This document shows, piece by piece, positions 54,834-63,689 of a stretch of DNA of 64,000 nt. Both the position numbers and the translations under genes were made by a program. This DNA comes from QHXW01 sp035280425 (GTDB taxonomy: Bacteria > Acidobacteriota > Terriglobia > Bryobacterales > Bryobacteraceae). A model generated the notes under the pieces. It saw only the letters and a list, made by a program, of their open reading frames with translations. It had not been told where the DNA came from and searched no databases. The stretch lies in the NCBI GenBank assembly GCA_035280425.1, contig DATEFW010000034.1, forward strand, positions 248,001 to 312,000, given 5' to 3'. The stretch's first letter is position 1; each line of letters starts with the position of its first letter.

Positions 54834-55064
54834 GTGACGCGAGCCGAAGCCAGATTGCGCCGCCCGCCGCTAGGAGGAGCGATCGAGGCGGCCAAGAAGT
54901 TCGGCGTCGACCTCTCGCTTCTTGCGGATCGCCTGCGCCGTTCACCGGAACAGCGCCTCCTGGACCTGCAAGAGGCTATGATGTTCCACGAACGGTTTCG
55001 CGGCGCCGCCCGCTCGACGAATGATCCAACTCCGAGAAACGTTAGTCGCCCTCGCAAGAAATAA
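54834..55064 (+). CDS. Small helical partner of a nucleotidyltransferase cassette
   Basis: 76 residues. The helical sequence GGAIEAAKKFGVDLSLLADR, LRRSPEQRLLDLQEAMMFHE resembles, as I recall, the short protein often encoded just before MNT-like nucleotidyltransferases of the AbiEii/DNA polymerase beta-like type. GTG start after GGAAAAGGTG. It overlaps the nucleotidyltransferase start by 44 bases. It is divergent from tnaA, 46 bases away. Whether it is still useful is doubtful because its partner is broken. Confidence 0.5.
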   Translation: MTRAEARLRRPPLGGAIEAAKKFGVDLSLLADRLRRSPEQRLLDLQEAMMFHERFRGAARSTNDPTPRNVSRPRKK

Positions 55065-55450
55065 GGTGGACTTCGTCATCGTTGGAGGCATTGCGGCGAG
55101 CCTTCACGGGTCTGCTTATGCAACGTATGATCTCGATTTGTGTTATTCGCGTTCCAAAAAAAATCTCGCCCGGCTTACCGATGCGCTGGCGCCTCTGCAC
55201 CCGAAACTCCGCGATGCACAGCCAGGCACGCCATTTATCCGGGATATCGGCACCGTCCGGCAAGGGTTCAATTTCCCGTTGACCACCGACCTTGGTGCGG
55301 TCGACCTGTTCGCCGAAATTCCGGGAATTGGCGGTTTCAAAGAGGTCAAGAAGGTATCGGGCGAAGTAAAAGTCGCGCGCCGCCGGGCGCCCGAAGGATC
55401 TCGCCACGCTGCCGGAACTCGAAGCGTTAAAAGAAGCCGCCGAAACGTAA
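55021..55450 (+). pseudogene. Broken MNT-like nucleotidyltransferase gene
   Basis: Starts as a normal nucleotidyltransferase: VDFVIVGGIAASLHGSAYAT, YDLDLCYSRSKKNL (the G-x-A-S and DLDL catalytic carboxylate motifs) and TTDLGAVDLFAEIPGIGGF. After KVSGEVKVA the frame changes. The expected family C-terminus, AGRPKDLATLPELEALKEAAE, is found in another frame and ends at 55450. About 20 residues normally between these blocks are missing. A deletion with frameshift is therefore inferred; the frame without repair would run on to 55572 with Arg/Ser-rich nonsense. Confidence 0.75.
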
Positions 55451-55451
55451 T

Positions 55452-56369
55452 CTACGCTTCCACTTCAATCCTCGCCAGCGCCGCTTTTCCGCTTTGCCAT
55501 TTCACCAGCGCCACGCCCGCGAAGATCACCAGCATGGCCAATGCTTCGCGGCGGCCGAACGGTTCACGGTAAAACAGCCATCCTAACGTGACCGCGACCA
55601 CGGCATTGACGTAGGGATAAATCGAAACCACCGCCACGCGCAGCCGGTCGAGCGCGTAGGCATAAGCGCTGTAGCCGACGATGGAGCCGAAGATCATCAG
55701 GTAAAACAGCGCGCCTACTCCGCGGACGCTCCACGCGATATGATGGCTGCCGAGCGCCAGCGCAAACGGCAGCACCGCCAGGCCGCTCGCCAACTGCTGC
55801 ACGGCGCCCACCACGATCGGGTGCGCCTCCGACTGCCGGCGCCGCTGGTAGATCGATCCGAACGTCCAGGCCAGCATGCCTACCTGCAGAAGAAGAAGTC
55901 CGATCAGCGCCGGGCCCCTGAACTCGCCCCAACCAACGCCGGGAAGAAAAAGCAGCGCCACGCCGGCGAAGCCCACCATCATACCGAAAATGGTCGGGGC
56001 ATGCAGCCGTTCGCCACCGGGCATCACCGCCTCAATTCCGACCAGCCAAAACGGCGAGAGCGTGATGATCAGTCCGGCGAGGCCGCTCGGAATCCACAGC
56101 TCAGCGAAAGTCAGGCAGCCGTTGCCGACGCCCAAAATTAAAATGCCGCTGAAGGCCGCATGCCAGAGTTCCTTCCCTTTCGGCAGACGCGCGCCGCGCG
56201 CCAAAGCCGCCACCACCAGCACCGAACCCGAAAGAATGAAGCGCGTCGCCACCAGCACCAGCGGCGGAAACGTTTCGAGACCCATGCGAATCCCGAGGTA
56301 CGTGGTTCCCCAGAAGAAACAAACTGCCGAGAGCGCCAGATACGGTTTTAATTGCGAATGCGGCGGCAA
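55452..56369 (-). CDS. EamA/DMT-family transporter
   Basis: 305 residues with about ten membrane helices in two EamA repeats: LALSAVCFFWGTTYLGIRMG at the start and YLMIFGSIVGYSAYAYALDR with YPYVNAVVAVTLGWLFYREP in the second. Drug/metabolite exporters of this family move amino acids, nucleotides or similar compounds out of the cell; the substrate is unknown. The start is a TTG at 56369 without a clear ribosome site; it is divergent from the PfkB gene, 41 bases away. Confidence 0.9.
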   Translation of the reverse strand: MPPHSQLKPYLALSAVCFFWGTTYLGIRMGLETFPPLVLVATRFILSGSVLVVAALARGARLPKGKELWHAAFSGILILGVGNGCLTFAELWIPSGLAGLIITLSPFWLVGIEAVMPGGERLHAPTIFGMMVGFAGVALLFLPGVGWGEFRGPALIGLLLLQVGMLAWTFGSIYQRRRQSEAHPIVVGAVQQLASGLAVLPFALALGSHHIAWSVRGVGALFYLMIFGSIVGYSAYAYALDRLRVAVVSIYPYVNAVVAVTLGWLFYREPFGRREALAMLVIFAGVALVKWQSGKAALARIEVEA

Positions 56370-56397
56370 TTTTCAGAGTATCATCCGCGCACTCCGC

Positions 56398-56403
56398 TAA
56401 AAT
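56398..56403 (+). promoter_or_regulatory. Candidate -10 box for the PfkB-murJ operon
   Basis: TAAAAT, seven bases before the TTG start of the PfkB gene. The transcript would start at or next to the start codon. No convincing -35 or Shine-Dalgarno sequence is seen. Confidence 0.35.
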
Positions 56404-56410
56404 AGAAGTC

Positions 56411-57340
56411 TTGATCGTCACTCTCACCGTAAATCCCGCGATCGATAAGACAATTACGGTGGACCGCCTGGTATTCGATGACCGGTCCTATGTCACCTCC
56501 AGCAGCGAATCGGCCGGAGGGCGCGGCATCAATGCGTCCTGCGTCATCCACTCGTTCGGCGGAAAGACCATAGCCATTGTCCCGGCCGGCGGAACATCCG
56601 GCGGCCATTTCGAACACTTTTTGACAAGCTGCGGCTTCGATCTGGTTGTGGTGCCGATCCGCAATCAAGTGCGCACCAACCTGATCATCACGGATAAGCA
56701 CGGGCTCACCGTGAAGCTCAACGAGCACGGCGCCACGCTGGATAAAGCGGAGCTGGCGCGCCTCGAGAAGGTGGTCGCGAGCAAGCTGACAGGCGTGAGC
56801 TGGTTGATGCTCTGTGGCAGTCTGCCGCCCGGCGTTCCCGCCAGCTTTTATGCTCGTTTAATCAAGCTGGCGCACCAGCGGAAGGTCAAAACGCTGCTCG
56901 ACACCGATGGCCCGCCGCTGGCCGCCGGTATCGACGCCGGACCCACAGTGGTGAAGCCGAACCAGCAGGAAGCCGAGCGCCTGCTGAATACGCCGCTGCT
57001 GACGCGCACGCACTTTCTTGAAGCCGCGTCGCGCATCCGAAGCATGGGCGCGGAGAGCGTCATTCTCTCTCTCGGAAGCCGCGGCGCCGTCGGTGCGTTC
57101 GACCATCAGATGATCGAAGCGATTCCCGCGCATGTGGACGCCGTGTCTCCCATCGGCGCAGGCGACGCCATGGCGGCTGCATTCGCCTGGGCGATGGAGC
57201 GCAAGACCGACTTTCGCGATGCCCTACGGTGGGGTGTGGCGGCGGGGACCGCGTCCGCAAGATTGCCCGGGCTCAGGTTCGCGACGCTCGCGCAGACCGA
57301 GGAGGCGTATAAGCGCGTGGAAGTGCGGCAGGCGGACTGA
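56411..57340 (+). CDS. PfkB-family sugar-phosphate kinase (1-phosphofructokinase-like)
   Basis: 309 residues. The N-terminus IVTLTVNPAIDKTITVDRL and ESAGGRGINASCVIHSFGG are those of the FruK/LacC subgroup. The catalytic base is the Asp of PIGAGDAMAAAFAWAME. The substrate is probably fructose-1-phosphate or tagatose-6-phosphate; no PTS genes are in the window, so 6-phosphofructokinase activity is also possible. Start TTG with no ribosome site; an AT-rich box lies seven bases upstream. murJ follows three bases after the stop. Confidence 0.88.
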   Translation: MIVTLTVNPAIDKTITVDRLVFDDRSYVTSSSESAGGRGINASCVIHSFGGKTIAIVPAGGTSGGHFEHFLTSCGFDLVVVPIRNQVRTNLIITDKHGLTVKLNEHGATLDKAELARLEKVVASKLTGVSWLMLCGSLPPGVPASFYARLIKLAHQRKVKTLLDTDGPPLAAGIDAGPTVVKPNQQEAERLLNTPLLTRTHFLEAASRIRSMGAESVILSLGSRGAVGAFDHQMIEAIPAHVDAVSPIGAGDAMAAAFAWAMERKTDFRDALRWGVAAGTASARLPGLRFATLAQTEEAYKRVEVRQAD

Positions 57341-57343
57341 GGC

Positions 57344-59011
57344 ATGTATCCGCCCGAGCCCGCTCCCCGATCCTCGGATTCGAAACAAGAAAGCCTGGTG
57401 CGCTCCGCCGGCGTCGTTTCCGCTGCGGTATTTCTGAGCCGCATCACGGGGCTCATTCGCGAGGTCGCCATGGCCCGCCTGTTCGGGGCCGGGCAGGTTT
57501 ACGACGCTTTTCTGCTCGGCTTCCGCATTCCCAATCTCACGCGCGATCTGTTCGCCGAAGGGGCACTCTCCTCGGCATTCGTCCCGATTTTCACGAAATA
57601 TCTTTCGACCAAAGGGAAAGTCGAGGCCGCCGAGCTGTCGAACCTGGTTGCCACCTCGCTCATCGTGGTGGTGGGCGTCTTCTGCGCGCTCGGCATGCTG
57701 TTCAGCCCGCAGCTGGTTGAGCTGCTCGCTCCCGGGTTCGCCGCTATACCGGGCAAGTTCGCGCTTGCCGTCCGGCTCACCCGCATGATGTTTCCATTTT
57801 TGCTGCTGGTCGCGCTGGCGGCGCAGGCGATGGGAGTTTTGAACTCGTGCAATCAGTTCGGCGTTCCGGCGCTCTCCTCGACGTTTTTCAATATCGGCTC
57901 GCTCGGTTTTGGTCTGGCGCTCGGATTTCTGGTGGGACCGAAGCTTGGGCTGACCCCCATTGAAGGCATGGCCTACGGCGTGGTCATCGGCGGGGCGTGG
58001 CAGTTGTTATGGCAGGTCCCGAGCCTGGTGCGGGCCGGGTTCGTGTTTCGCCCGCGCGTCAACCTCTCGCATCCCGGCCTGCGGAACATTCTGCAGTTGA
58101 TGGGCCCGGCCATCGTGGGCAATGCATCGGTGCAGGTCAACGTGATGGTGAACACCAATTTCGCTTCCACCATCACCGATGCGACCGGCCACGTCATCAA
58201 CGGCCCGGTGAGCTGGCTGGGATACGCCTTTCGATTTATGCAACTGCCGCTCGGGCTTTTCGGCGTAGCGATTGCGTCCGCCACTCTGCCGGCAGTTTCG
58301 CGCAGCGCGGCGCTGGGCGATATGAACGAGTTCCGCCACACGCTGGCGCGCTCGCTGGGCATGATTTTTCTGTTGACGATACCTTCCTCGGTGGGTCTGG
58401 CGGTGCTGGGCGACAGCATGATCGCCGCGGTGTATCAGGGCGGCAAATTTCGCGCGTACGACACGCATCAGACCGCGCTGGCGCTTTCCTGTTATGCCAT
58501 CGGCCTGGCCGGCTATGCGGCTGTCAAAGTGCTCGCGCCGGCTTTCTATGCCTTGAATGATGCGCGCACGCCCATGCTGGTCAGCCTGGCTTCCATTCTG
58601 GTCAACCTTGCCGCGGCTTCCAGCATGGTGAAACTGGCCGGGCTGGGGCACGCCGGCCTGGCGCTTTCCACTTCCGCCGTGGCGCTGTTCGGCTCGGTGG
58701 TGCTGTTTGAGGTGCTGCGGCGGCGGATCGGCGGCGTCGAGGGACGCCGGCTCACAGCAAGCTTCGTCAAAATCGCCATTGCTGCCGCACTGATGGGCGG
58801 CGGCTGCATTCTTTCCAGCCGGCTGGTGGAACATTTCATCGGAATTACAAGGCTGGCGCGCGTCATCGACCTTGCCGTTTCAGTCCCGCTGGGACTGATT
58901 ATTTTCGCCGCGCTCTGCAAGTTCTTGCGATTGCCCGAGCTGGAGTCCGCCAGAAATGCATTGGTTGCGCCTTTCATGCGGCGGCTCGGACTCCGGCATG
59001 TTAGAATTTGA
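57344..59011 (+). CDS. murJ: Lipid II flippase MurJ
   Basis: Moves lipid II across the inner membrane for peptidoglycan synthesis. 555 residues with about 14 membrane helices. The N-terminal AGVVSAAVFLSRITGLIREV, FLLGFRIPNLTRDLFAEGAL and SSAFVPIF are characteristic of MviN/MurJ, and GPAIVGNASVQVNVMVNT supports the fold. The length is slightly above E. coli because of an N-terminal tail of Pro/Ser residues. It is coupled to the PfkB gene and to the zinc-ribbon protein downstream. Confidence 0.95.
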   Translation: MYPPEPAPRSSDSKQESLVRSAGVVSAAVFLSRITGLIREVAMARLFGAGQVYDAFLLGFRIPNLTRDLFAEGALSSAFVPIFTKYLSTKGKVEAAELSNLVATSLIVVVGVFCALGMLFSPQLVELLAPGFAAIPGKFALAVRLTRMMFPFLLLVALAAQAMGVLNSCNQFGVPALSSTFFNIGSLGFGLALGFLVGPKLGLTPIEGMAYGVVIGGAWQLLWQVPSLVRAGFVFRPRVNLSHPGLRNILQLMGPAIVGNASVQVNVMVNTNFASTITDATGHVINGPVSWLGYAFRFMQLPLGLFGVAIASATLPAVSRSAALGDMNEFRHTLARSLGMIFLLTIPSSVGLAVLGDSMIAAVYQGGKFRAYDTHQTALALSCYAIGLAGYAAVKVLAPAFYALNDARTPMLVSLASILVNLAAASSMVKLAGLGHAGLALSTSAVALFGSVVLFEVLRRRIGGVEGRRLTASFVKIAIAAALMGGGCILSSRLVEHFIGITRLARVIDLAVSVPLGLIIFAALCKFLRLPELESARNALVAPFMRRLGLRHVRI

Positions 59012-59017
59012 AGAGGA

Positions 59018-59773
59018 ATGCTTCCCGACATAACGTTGGCGATCCGGTTGCAGGACGTTGACAACCGGGTCGCGGAACTGACCCGAGAAATTTCTTCCCT
59101 TCCCAAGCACATAACGGAGATCGCGAAGAAACTGGAATCCCACGAACGAAAATTAGAGGCCGACCGCGCCGCTCTCGCCGCCAACCAAAAAGACCGCAAG
59201 AGCATGGAAGGCGAGATCCAGGTCCAGCAGCAGAAAATTTCCAAGCTGAAAGACCAGATGCTGGAGGCCAAGACCAACGACCAGTACCGTGCGTTTCAGC
59301 ATGAAATCGAGTACTGCGAAAAAGAAATCCATCGCGCAGAGGACCGCATTCTCGAGCTGATGGGCGAATCCGAGCCGCTCGACCGCAACGTCAAAGCCGC
59401 CGAAGGCGCGCTTAAACAGGAAAAAACTCAGGTGGAGGGAGAAAAACAGCAGGCGCGCGAGCGAACCGCCGGCGATCAGAAGGAACTGGATACGCTCAAA
59501 GCCGAGCGCAAATCCATTTCCTCAAAAATGACGCCCGCTGTGCTAAGTGCCTATGAGCGGGTGCGCAAGCTCCGCCGCGGCATCGCCGTAGCCGAGGCTG
59601 TGGATGGCCGCTGCTCGCAGTGCCACATGTCGCTGCGCCTGCAGTTCTTCCAGGACCTGAAACGCGGCGAGCAGGTGATGCATTGCGAAAGCTGCAGCCG
59701 CATCCTCTACTACAATCCTCCGCAGAGCGTCGAGAATTTGAGCGGGGAAGCGGCGCCCGCTGCCCGCGGCTGA
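59018..59773 (+). CDS. C4 zinc-ribbon coiled-coil protein (CdsZ/FlgZ-like family)
   Basis: 251 residues. A long coiled coil (about 5-180, rich in Lys/Glu: LESHERKLEADRAALAANQK) is followed by a four-cysteine ribbon, GRCSQCHMSLRLQFF and MHCESCSRILYY. This is the zf-RING_7 type of protein, which in some bacteria binds RNA or acts in motility or ribosome-linked processes. The exact role here is unknown. A TAGAAT box (59002-59007) lies ten bases before the ATG and the AGAGG between is too close for a normal ribosome site. Confidence 0.85.
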   Translation: MLPDITLAIRLQDVDNRVAELTREISSLPKHITEIAKKLESHERKLEADRAALAANQKDRKSMEGEIQVQQQKISKLKDQMLEAKTNDQYRAFQHEIEYCEKEIHRAEDRILELMGESEPLDRNVKAAEGALKQEKTQVEGEKQQARERTAGDQKELDTLKAERKSISSKMTPAVLSAYERVRKLRRGIAVAEAVDGRCSQCHMSLRLQFFQDLKRGEQVMHCESCSRILYYNPPQSVENLSGEAAPAARG

Positions 59774-59774
59774 A

Positions 59775-60944
59775 TTAAGAAACTTTTCCGTCCACTCCCA
59801 GACTAACCTGCCGCTTCTGGTGAAACGCCAGATTAGCCAGGTGCGGCCCTGCCACCGCGTTCGCTCCCACTTCGACCGGCGCGTTCGGCTCTTTGCGCGA
59901 CTTCACGCAATCCAGAAAATTCTGGATGTGCGATTCGATGGGCACGGCTGCCGCCATCTTTTCCGCCGGCTCGCGGTTGTCCTTCCACGGCTCCTTCCAG
60001 ACACGGTAGCCGTCTTCATCCAGGATCATGGTTCCTTTGTCGCCCTGGAACTGGATCGACCAGCCGTTGTCGTACGAGTTCGAATAATTGAGCGTCCAGG
60101 TGGCCATCAGGTCCGGATACTCGAACACCGCGCAGAAAACATCGGGAGTTTCGGCGCCGATCATCTTGGCGACTTGCCCATAGCTGATTGCCGAGCGCGG
60201 CGCCGCGGAGTTCGTGAACCACTGCACCACGTCCATCAAATGCGTGCCCTGGTCGGTCATATTGCCGCCCGAGTAATCCCAGAAATAGCGCCAGTAACGG
60301 AAACGCTTGGGCTCCATTTCATGATCGCGCGCTGAGCCGAGGAACCGCTGCCAGTCGAGCTTGCCGGGGAGCGGCGAATTATCCAGCTCTTTCGCGATAT
60401 TCCAATTCCACTGCGGTTTCACCAGCGTGATCTTGCCCAGAATTCCGCTGTCTACGAGTTGCTTGGCCTTGATCACCGGCTCGGCGCTGCGCCGCTGCAT
60501 CCCCACCTGCACGATTTGCTTGGTCGCCCGAACGGCCTTCACGATCCTGGCGCTCTCCTCGAGCGAGTGCGACATGGGCTTCTCGAGGTAAACATCTTTT
60601 TTGGCGTCGAGCGCGGCCTGCAGGCACGGAAAGTGCTGGTGGTCCGGAGTTGCCACCACCACCGCGTCGATGCCCTCCTGCTTCAGCAATTCGTGATAGT
60701 CGATGTGCTGCTTCGCCTCCGGCGCGTCCGCCAGAGCCTTTTCGAGATTCGGCTCATAGACGTCGCAAATCGCCACGCATCGCGCTCCGAGTTTTTGGAA
60801 ATTGCGGCTTAAGTAGCGGCCGCGCCCGCCGGTTCCGATCACCGCATAGGCCAGGCGGTCGTTGGCGCCCCAGGCGGAACGCGGCACAAAAAGCGGCAAA
60901 GCGGCCAGCGAACTGGCGATAAACTTGCGGCGGTCTTGTTCCAT
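59775..60944 (-). CDS. Tat-exported Gfo/Idh/MocA oxidoreductase
   Basis: 389 residues. The N-terminus DRRKFIASSLAALPLFVPRS is a Tat signal. The Rossmann domain has YAVIGTGGRGRYLSRNFQKL (GxGxxG), then AVVVATPDHQHFPCLQAALD and VYLEKPMSHSLEES with the EKP motif. The C-terminal domain contains HLMDVVQWFTNSAAPRSAIS. It is an NAD(P)-dependent sugar or glycoside oxidoreductase, with a probable periplasmic location and a bound cofactor. Start ATG 60944 after GAGAGGA. It is divergent from the GMC-DUF1080 fusion, which suggests a role in 3-keto sugar metabolism. Confidence 0.9.
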   Translation of the reverse strand: MEQDRRKFIASSLAALPLFVPRSAWGANDRLAYAVIGTGGRGRYLSRNFQKLGARCVAICDVYEPNLEKALADAPEAKQHIDYHELLKQEGIDAVVVATPDHQHFPCLQAALDAKKDVYLEKPMSHSLEESARIVKAVRATKQIVQVGMQRRSAEPVIKAKQLVDSGILGKITLVKPQWNWNIAKELDNSPLPGKLDWQRFLGSARDHEMEPKRFRYWRYFWDYSGGNMTDQGTHLMDVVQWFTNSAAPRSAISYGQVAKMIGAETPDVFCAVFEYPDLMATWTLNYSNSYDNGWSIQFQGDKGTMILDEDGYRVWKEPWKDNREPAEKMAAAVPIESHIQNFLDCVKSRKEPNAPVEVGANAVAGPHLANLAFHQKRQVSLGVDGKVS

Positions 60945-61274
60945 AAACGGAGTCCTCTCGTGCGCTTTACTATATCTCAAACCGTCCTGTACCGGCCGCC
61001 CGTTTGAAGGTGATTATCCCGCCACCAACCTGTGGTGCTGCGGGGCGACCGAACAATGCCGGCGCGCGCCAACTCCGCGAGAAAAAGGGAAGATTTAACA
61101 CGGAAAAATTCCTGAATAGTTCTTCACTTCAATCGTAATTAGGGCTAACATTACAGATACAGCCGTTTGCGGCCGGTCAATTCTCAACGTTTTCGTGGAT
61201 GACGTCCCGAGTGCGTGCGTGCCGGGGATGCATCCATCACTGCGGCAGTTCGCAACAACCCTGAGGAGGTTTTC
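60945..61274 (+). other. Intergenic region of 330 bases between divergent genes
   Basis: Holds a TATAGT-like -10 box for the Gfo/Idh/MocA gene near 60972 (minus strand), and for the plus strand a weak candidate pair TTCAAT (61128-61133) and TACAGA (61152-61157) with an 18-base spacer, which would give a leader of about 115 bases. GAGGAGG just before 61275 is the ribosome site of the fusion gene. No RNA gene, repeat or riboswitch was recognised. Confidence 0.5.
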
Positions 61275-63662
61275 ATGGCCACCACTCCCACTTCTCAAGT
61301 TACCGATTTCTCGCGCGATGTTTTCGGACGTTTTGTCTGCAATGGCATGGATGAAGCCTTGCGCAGCACAGATCAAAACGCGCGCCCGGATGCCCGGCCC
61401 TTCGGCGTCATCATGATCGGCGGAGGAACGTTCGGCTCTGCGCTCGCCCAGCACATCTTTTCGCAGGACCAGTTCCAGAGCCATCGCATTCTGGTCCTGG
61501 AAGGTGGGCCGTTTCTGTTGACGGAGCATGTCCAGAACCTGCCGAACCTGGGTCTGAATCCGCCGCCGCCATCGAGCATCGCGGATCTGCGCGCTATCGG
61601 GCAGGATCGCACCGCGCGCAACGAAGTCTGGGGACTGCCGTGGCACTCGCGCGACGCCAAGTTTCCCGGGTTGGCGTATTGTCTGGCGGGAAGGTCGCTT
61701 TTCTGGGGAGGGTGGTCGCCGCGCCCGCTCGATACCGAGTTGCTCACTGTTCCGGCGGCGACCAAACAAGATCTGCAAAACCGCTATTACGATGAGGCCG
61801 CCCAGCAGACCGGCTCTTCGGTGACGAATGATTTCATTTTCGGACCGCTGCATGAAGCGATGCGCGCGCAGCTTGCGGCAGGTATCGGCGCCGGCCGCGT
61901 CACCGATGCGATCGCTTTCTCGCAGTTGCCTGTAACGGCGAAGTTGCGCAAGGGCGCGGTTCGCGTCATGGCGGCCGGCGCCGGTTCCTCCGGCGGAACC
62001 TCCGTATCCCAGGATGAACTCAAACTGGAAGCGCCGCTCGCCGTTCAAAGCCGCAACGAAGACGCCGGGACCTTCCCGGTCTGCAAGTTCAGCGCCATGC
62101 CGCTGGTGATGAAGGCGGCGCGACAGGCCTATTTCGAATCCGCCGGCGACGATGTCCGCAAACGTCTCATGGTCGTGCCGAACTGCCACGTCAAGCGCCT
62201 CATCACGTCAGGTGGGCGCGTCACCGGCGTCGACACCAACCTGGGTTTCGTGCCGCTCGCTCCTAACGGCGTTGTGGTCGTCGCCCTGGGAACCATTGAG
62301 AGCACGCGTCTGGCGCTGCTCTCCTTCGGCGGCATCTCGAATTACGATCTCATCGGCCGCAATCTGCTCGCCCACCTGCGGTCCAATCTCAACATCCGCA
62401 TTCCTCGCGAGTCGTTGGCGCAATTGAACTCCGCCATTACGGACCTGCAAACGTCCGCTTTGTTCGTGAAGGGCCGCCATACCCATGCCGACGGCACATC
62501 CGGCCATTTTCATCTGCAGATCACAGCGTCGGGCCTCGGCAAGACGGGAGCGGATGCCGAAGCCGAGCTGTTCCAGAAAATCCCGGATATCGATGGCATC
62601 GACGTTTTGAATTCCGCCACAGACACCCACGTGGTCGTCGCCATTCGCGGCATCGGCGAAATGGAGCAGCGGCAATCGGCGCGCGGCGTGGCGCTCGACC
62701 CGGAACCCGACGAGTTTGGCGTCCAGCGCGCCATCGTCACCATCACGCCCACGCAGAAGGACCTGGCGCTCTGGGATGCGATGGACAAGGCGGCCGATCA
62801 GGTTGCCCAGATCTTCGCCGGTGGGCGTCCGTTCGACGTGCTATTCAAGAATCGCGACGACCTCGGCACCACGCATCACGAGGCCGGCACGCTGTGGATG
62901 GGAGACGATCCCGCTACGTCGGTGACCAACTCGGACTGCCGCTTTCACCAGATCGAAAACGCCTATGTTGCCGGACCGGCGCTCATGCCCTCCACCGGCT
63001 CTCCCAATCCCATGCTTTCCGGAATCGCGCTGGTGCGCCGGCTGGGCGATCAACTGGTCCAGCCATTCGCTCCGGAAGCCGGCTTCAAAGCCCTGTTCGA
63101 CGGCCTCAGCACCGCCAACTGGAACATGGCGGGGCCGGGCAATTTCCTCGCCATGGACGGCGCGCTCGAATCGGTTCCCGGCGGCGACATCGGCCTGTTT
63201 TGGTGCACCACACCCACGCCGCCCGACTTCGTGCTGCGGCTCGAATGGATGCGTACCGGTCCGAACGATAACTCCGGCGTCTTCGTCCGCTTCCCCGATC
63301 CGAACAGCAAAGGCTACAACAATACGGCTTTCGTCGGCGTAAATTTCGGATTCGAAGTGCAGATTGACGAGCAGGGCGTGCCCGACGGCGCCGGAATCCA
63401 CAAGACCGGCGCGATTTATGCCCAACCGAGTCAAACGCTGAGCCAGATTCCGGCCAAGCCGCCGCTCGAGTGGAACCAGTACGAAATCCGCGTCAAGGGT
63501 CAGACTTACACCGTGCAGCTCAACGGCGTGCAGGTAACCACGTTTCAGAACACGGATGGTGCGCGCGGCCTGCCCTCGACCAATAACGCGCCGAGCTTCA
63601 TCGGCCTGCAGTCGCACACCGGGCGCGTAGCATTTCGGAAGATCCGGATCAAAGCGATTTGA
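61275..63662 (+). CDS. GMC oxidoreductase fused to a DUF1080 domain
   Basis: 795 residues with no signal peptide. The N-terminal FAD-binding motif is GVIMIGGGTFGSALAQHIF (about 44-62); the substrate domain follows, with catalytic His and Asn regions in LGTTHHEAGTLWMGDD and STGSPNPMLSGIALVRR. From about residue 605 to 795 a DUF1080 domain is attached: FKALFDGLSTANWNM, FVLRLEWMRTGPNDNSGVFV and WNQYEIRVKGQTYTVQLNGV, a beta-sandwich found in 3-keto-glycoside hydrolases/lyases. The fusion would oxidise a sugar at C3 and then cleave it. Start ATG 61275 follows GAGGAGG; a 20-residue longer reading lacks a ribosome site. The substrate is unknown. Confidence 0.88.
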   Translation: MATTPTSQVTDFSRDVFGRFVCNGMDEALRSTDQNARPDARPFGVIMIGGGTFGSALAQHIFSQDQFQSHRILVLEGGPFLLTEHVQNLPNLGLNPPPPSSIADLRAIGQDRTARNEVWGLPWHSRDAKFPGLAYCLAGRSLFWGGWSPRPLDTELLTVPAATKQDLQNRYYDEAAQQTGSSVTNDFIFGPLHEAMRAQLAAGIGAGRVTDAIAFSQLPVTAKLRKGAVRVMAAGAGSSGGTSVSQDELKLEAPLAVQSRNEDAGTFPVCKFSAMPLVMKAARQAYFESAGDDVRKRLMVVPNCHVKRLITSGGRVTGVDTNLGFVPLAPNGVVVVALGTIESTRLALLSFGGISNYDLIGRNLLAHLRSNLNIRIPRESLAQLNSAITDLQTSALFVKGRHTHADGTSGHFHLQITASGLGKTGADAEAELFQKIPDIDGIDVLNSATDTHVVVAIRGIGEMEQRQSARGVALDPEPDEFGVQRAIVTITPTQKDLALWDAMDKAADQVAQIFAGGRPFDVLFKNRDDLGTTHHEAGTLWMGDDPATSVTNSDCRFHQIENAYVAGPALMPSTGSPNPMLSGIALVRRLGDQLVQPFAPEAGFKALFDGLSTANWNMAGPGNFLAMDGALESVPGGDIGLFWCTTPTPPDFVLRLEWMRTGPNDNSGVFVRFPDPNSKGYNNTAFVGVNFGFEVQIDEQGVPDGAGIHKTGAIYAQPSQTLSQIPAKPPLEWNQYEIRVKGQTYTVQLNGVQVTTFQNTDGARGLPSTNNAPSFIGLQSHTGRVAFRKIRIKAI

Positions 63663-63689
63663 CGCTCGCGGGCGGCGCCCGCAGACCGG

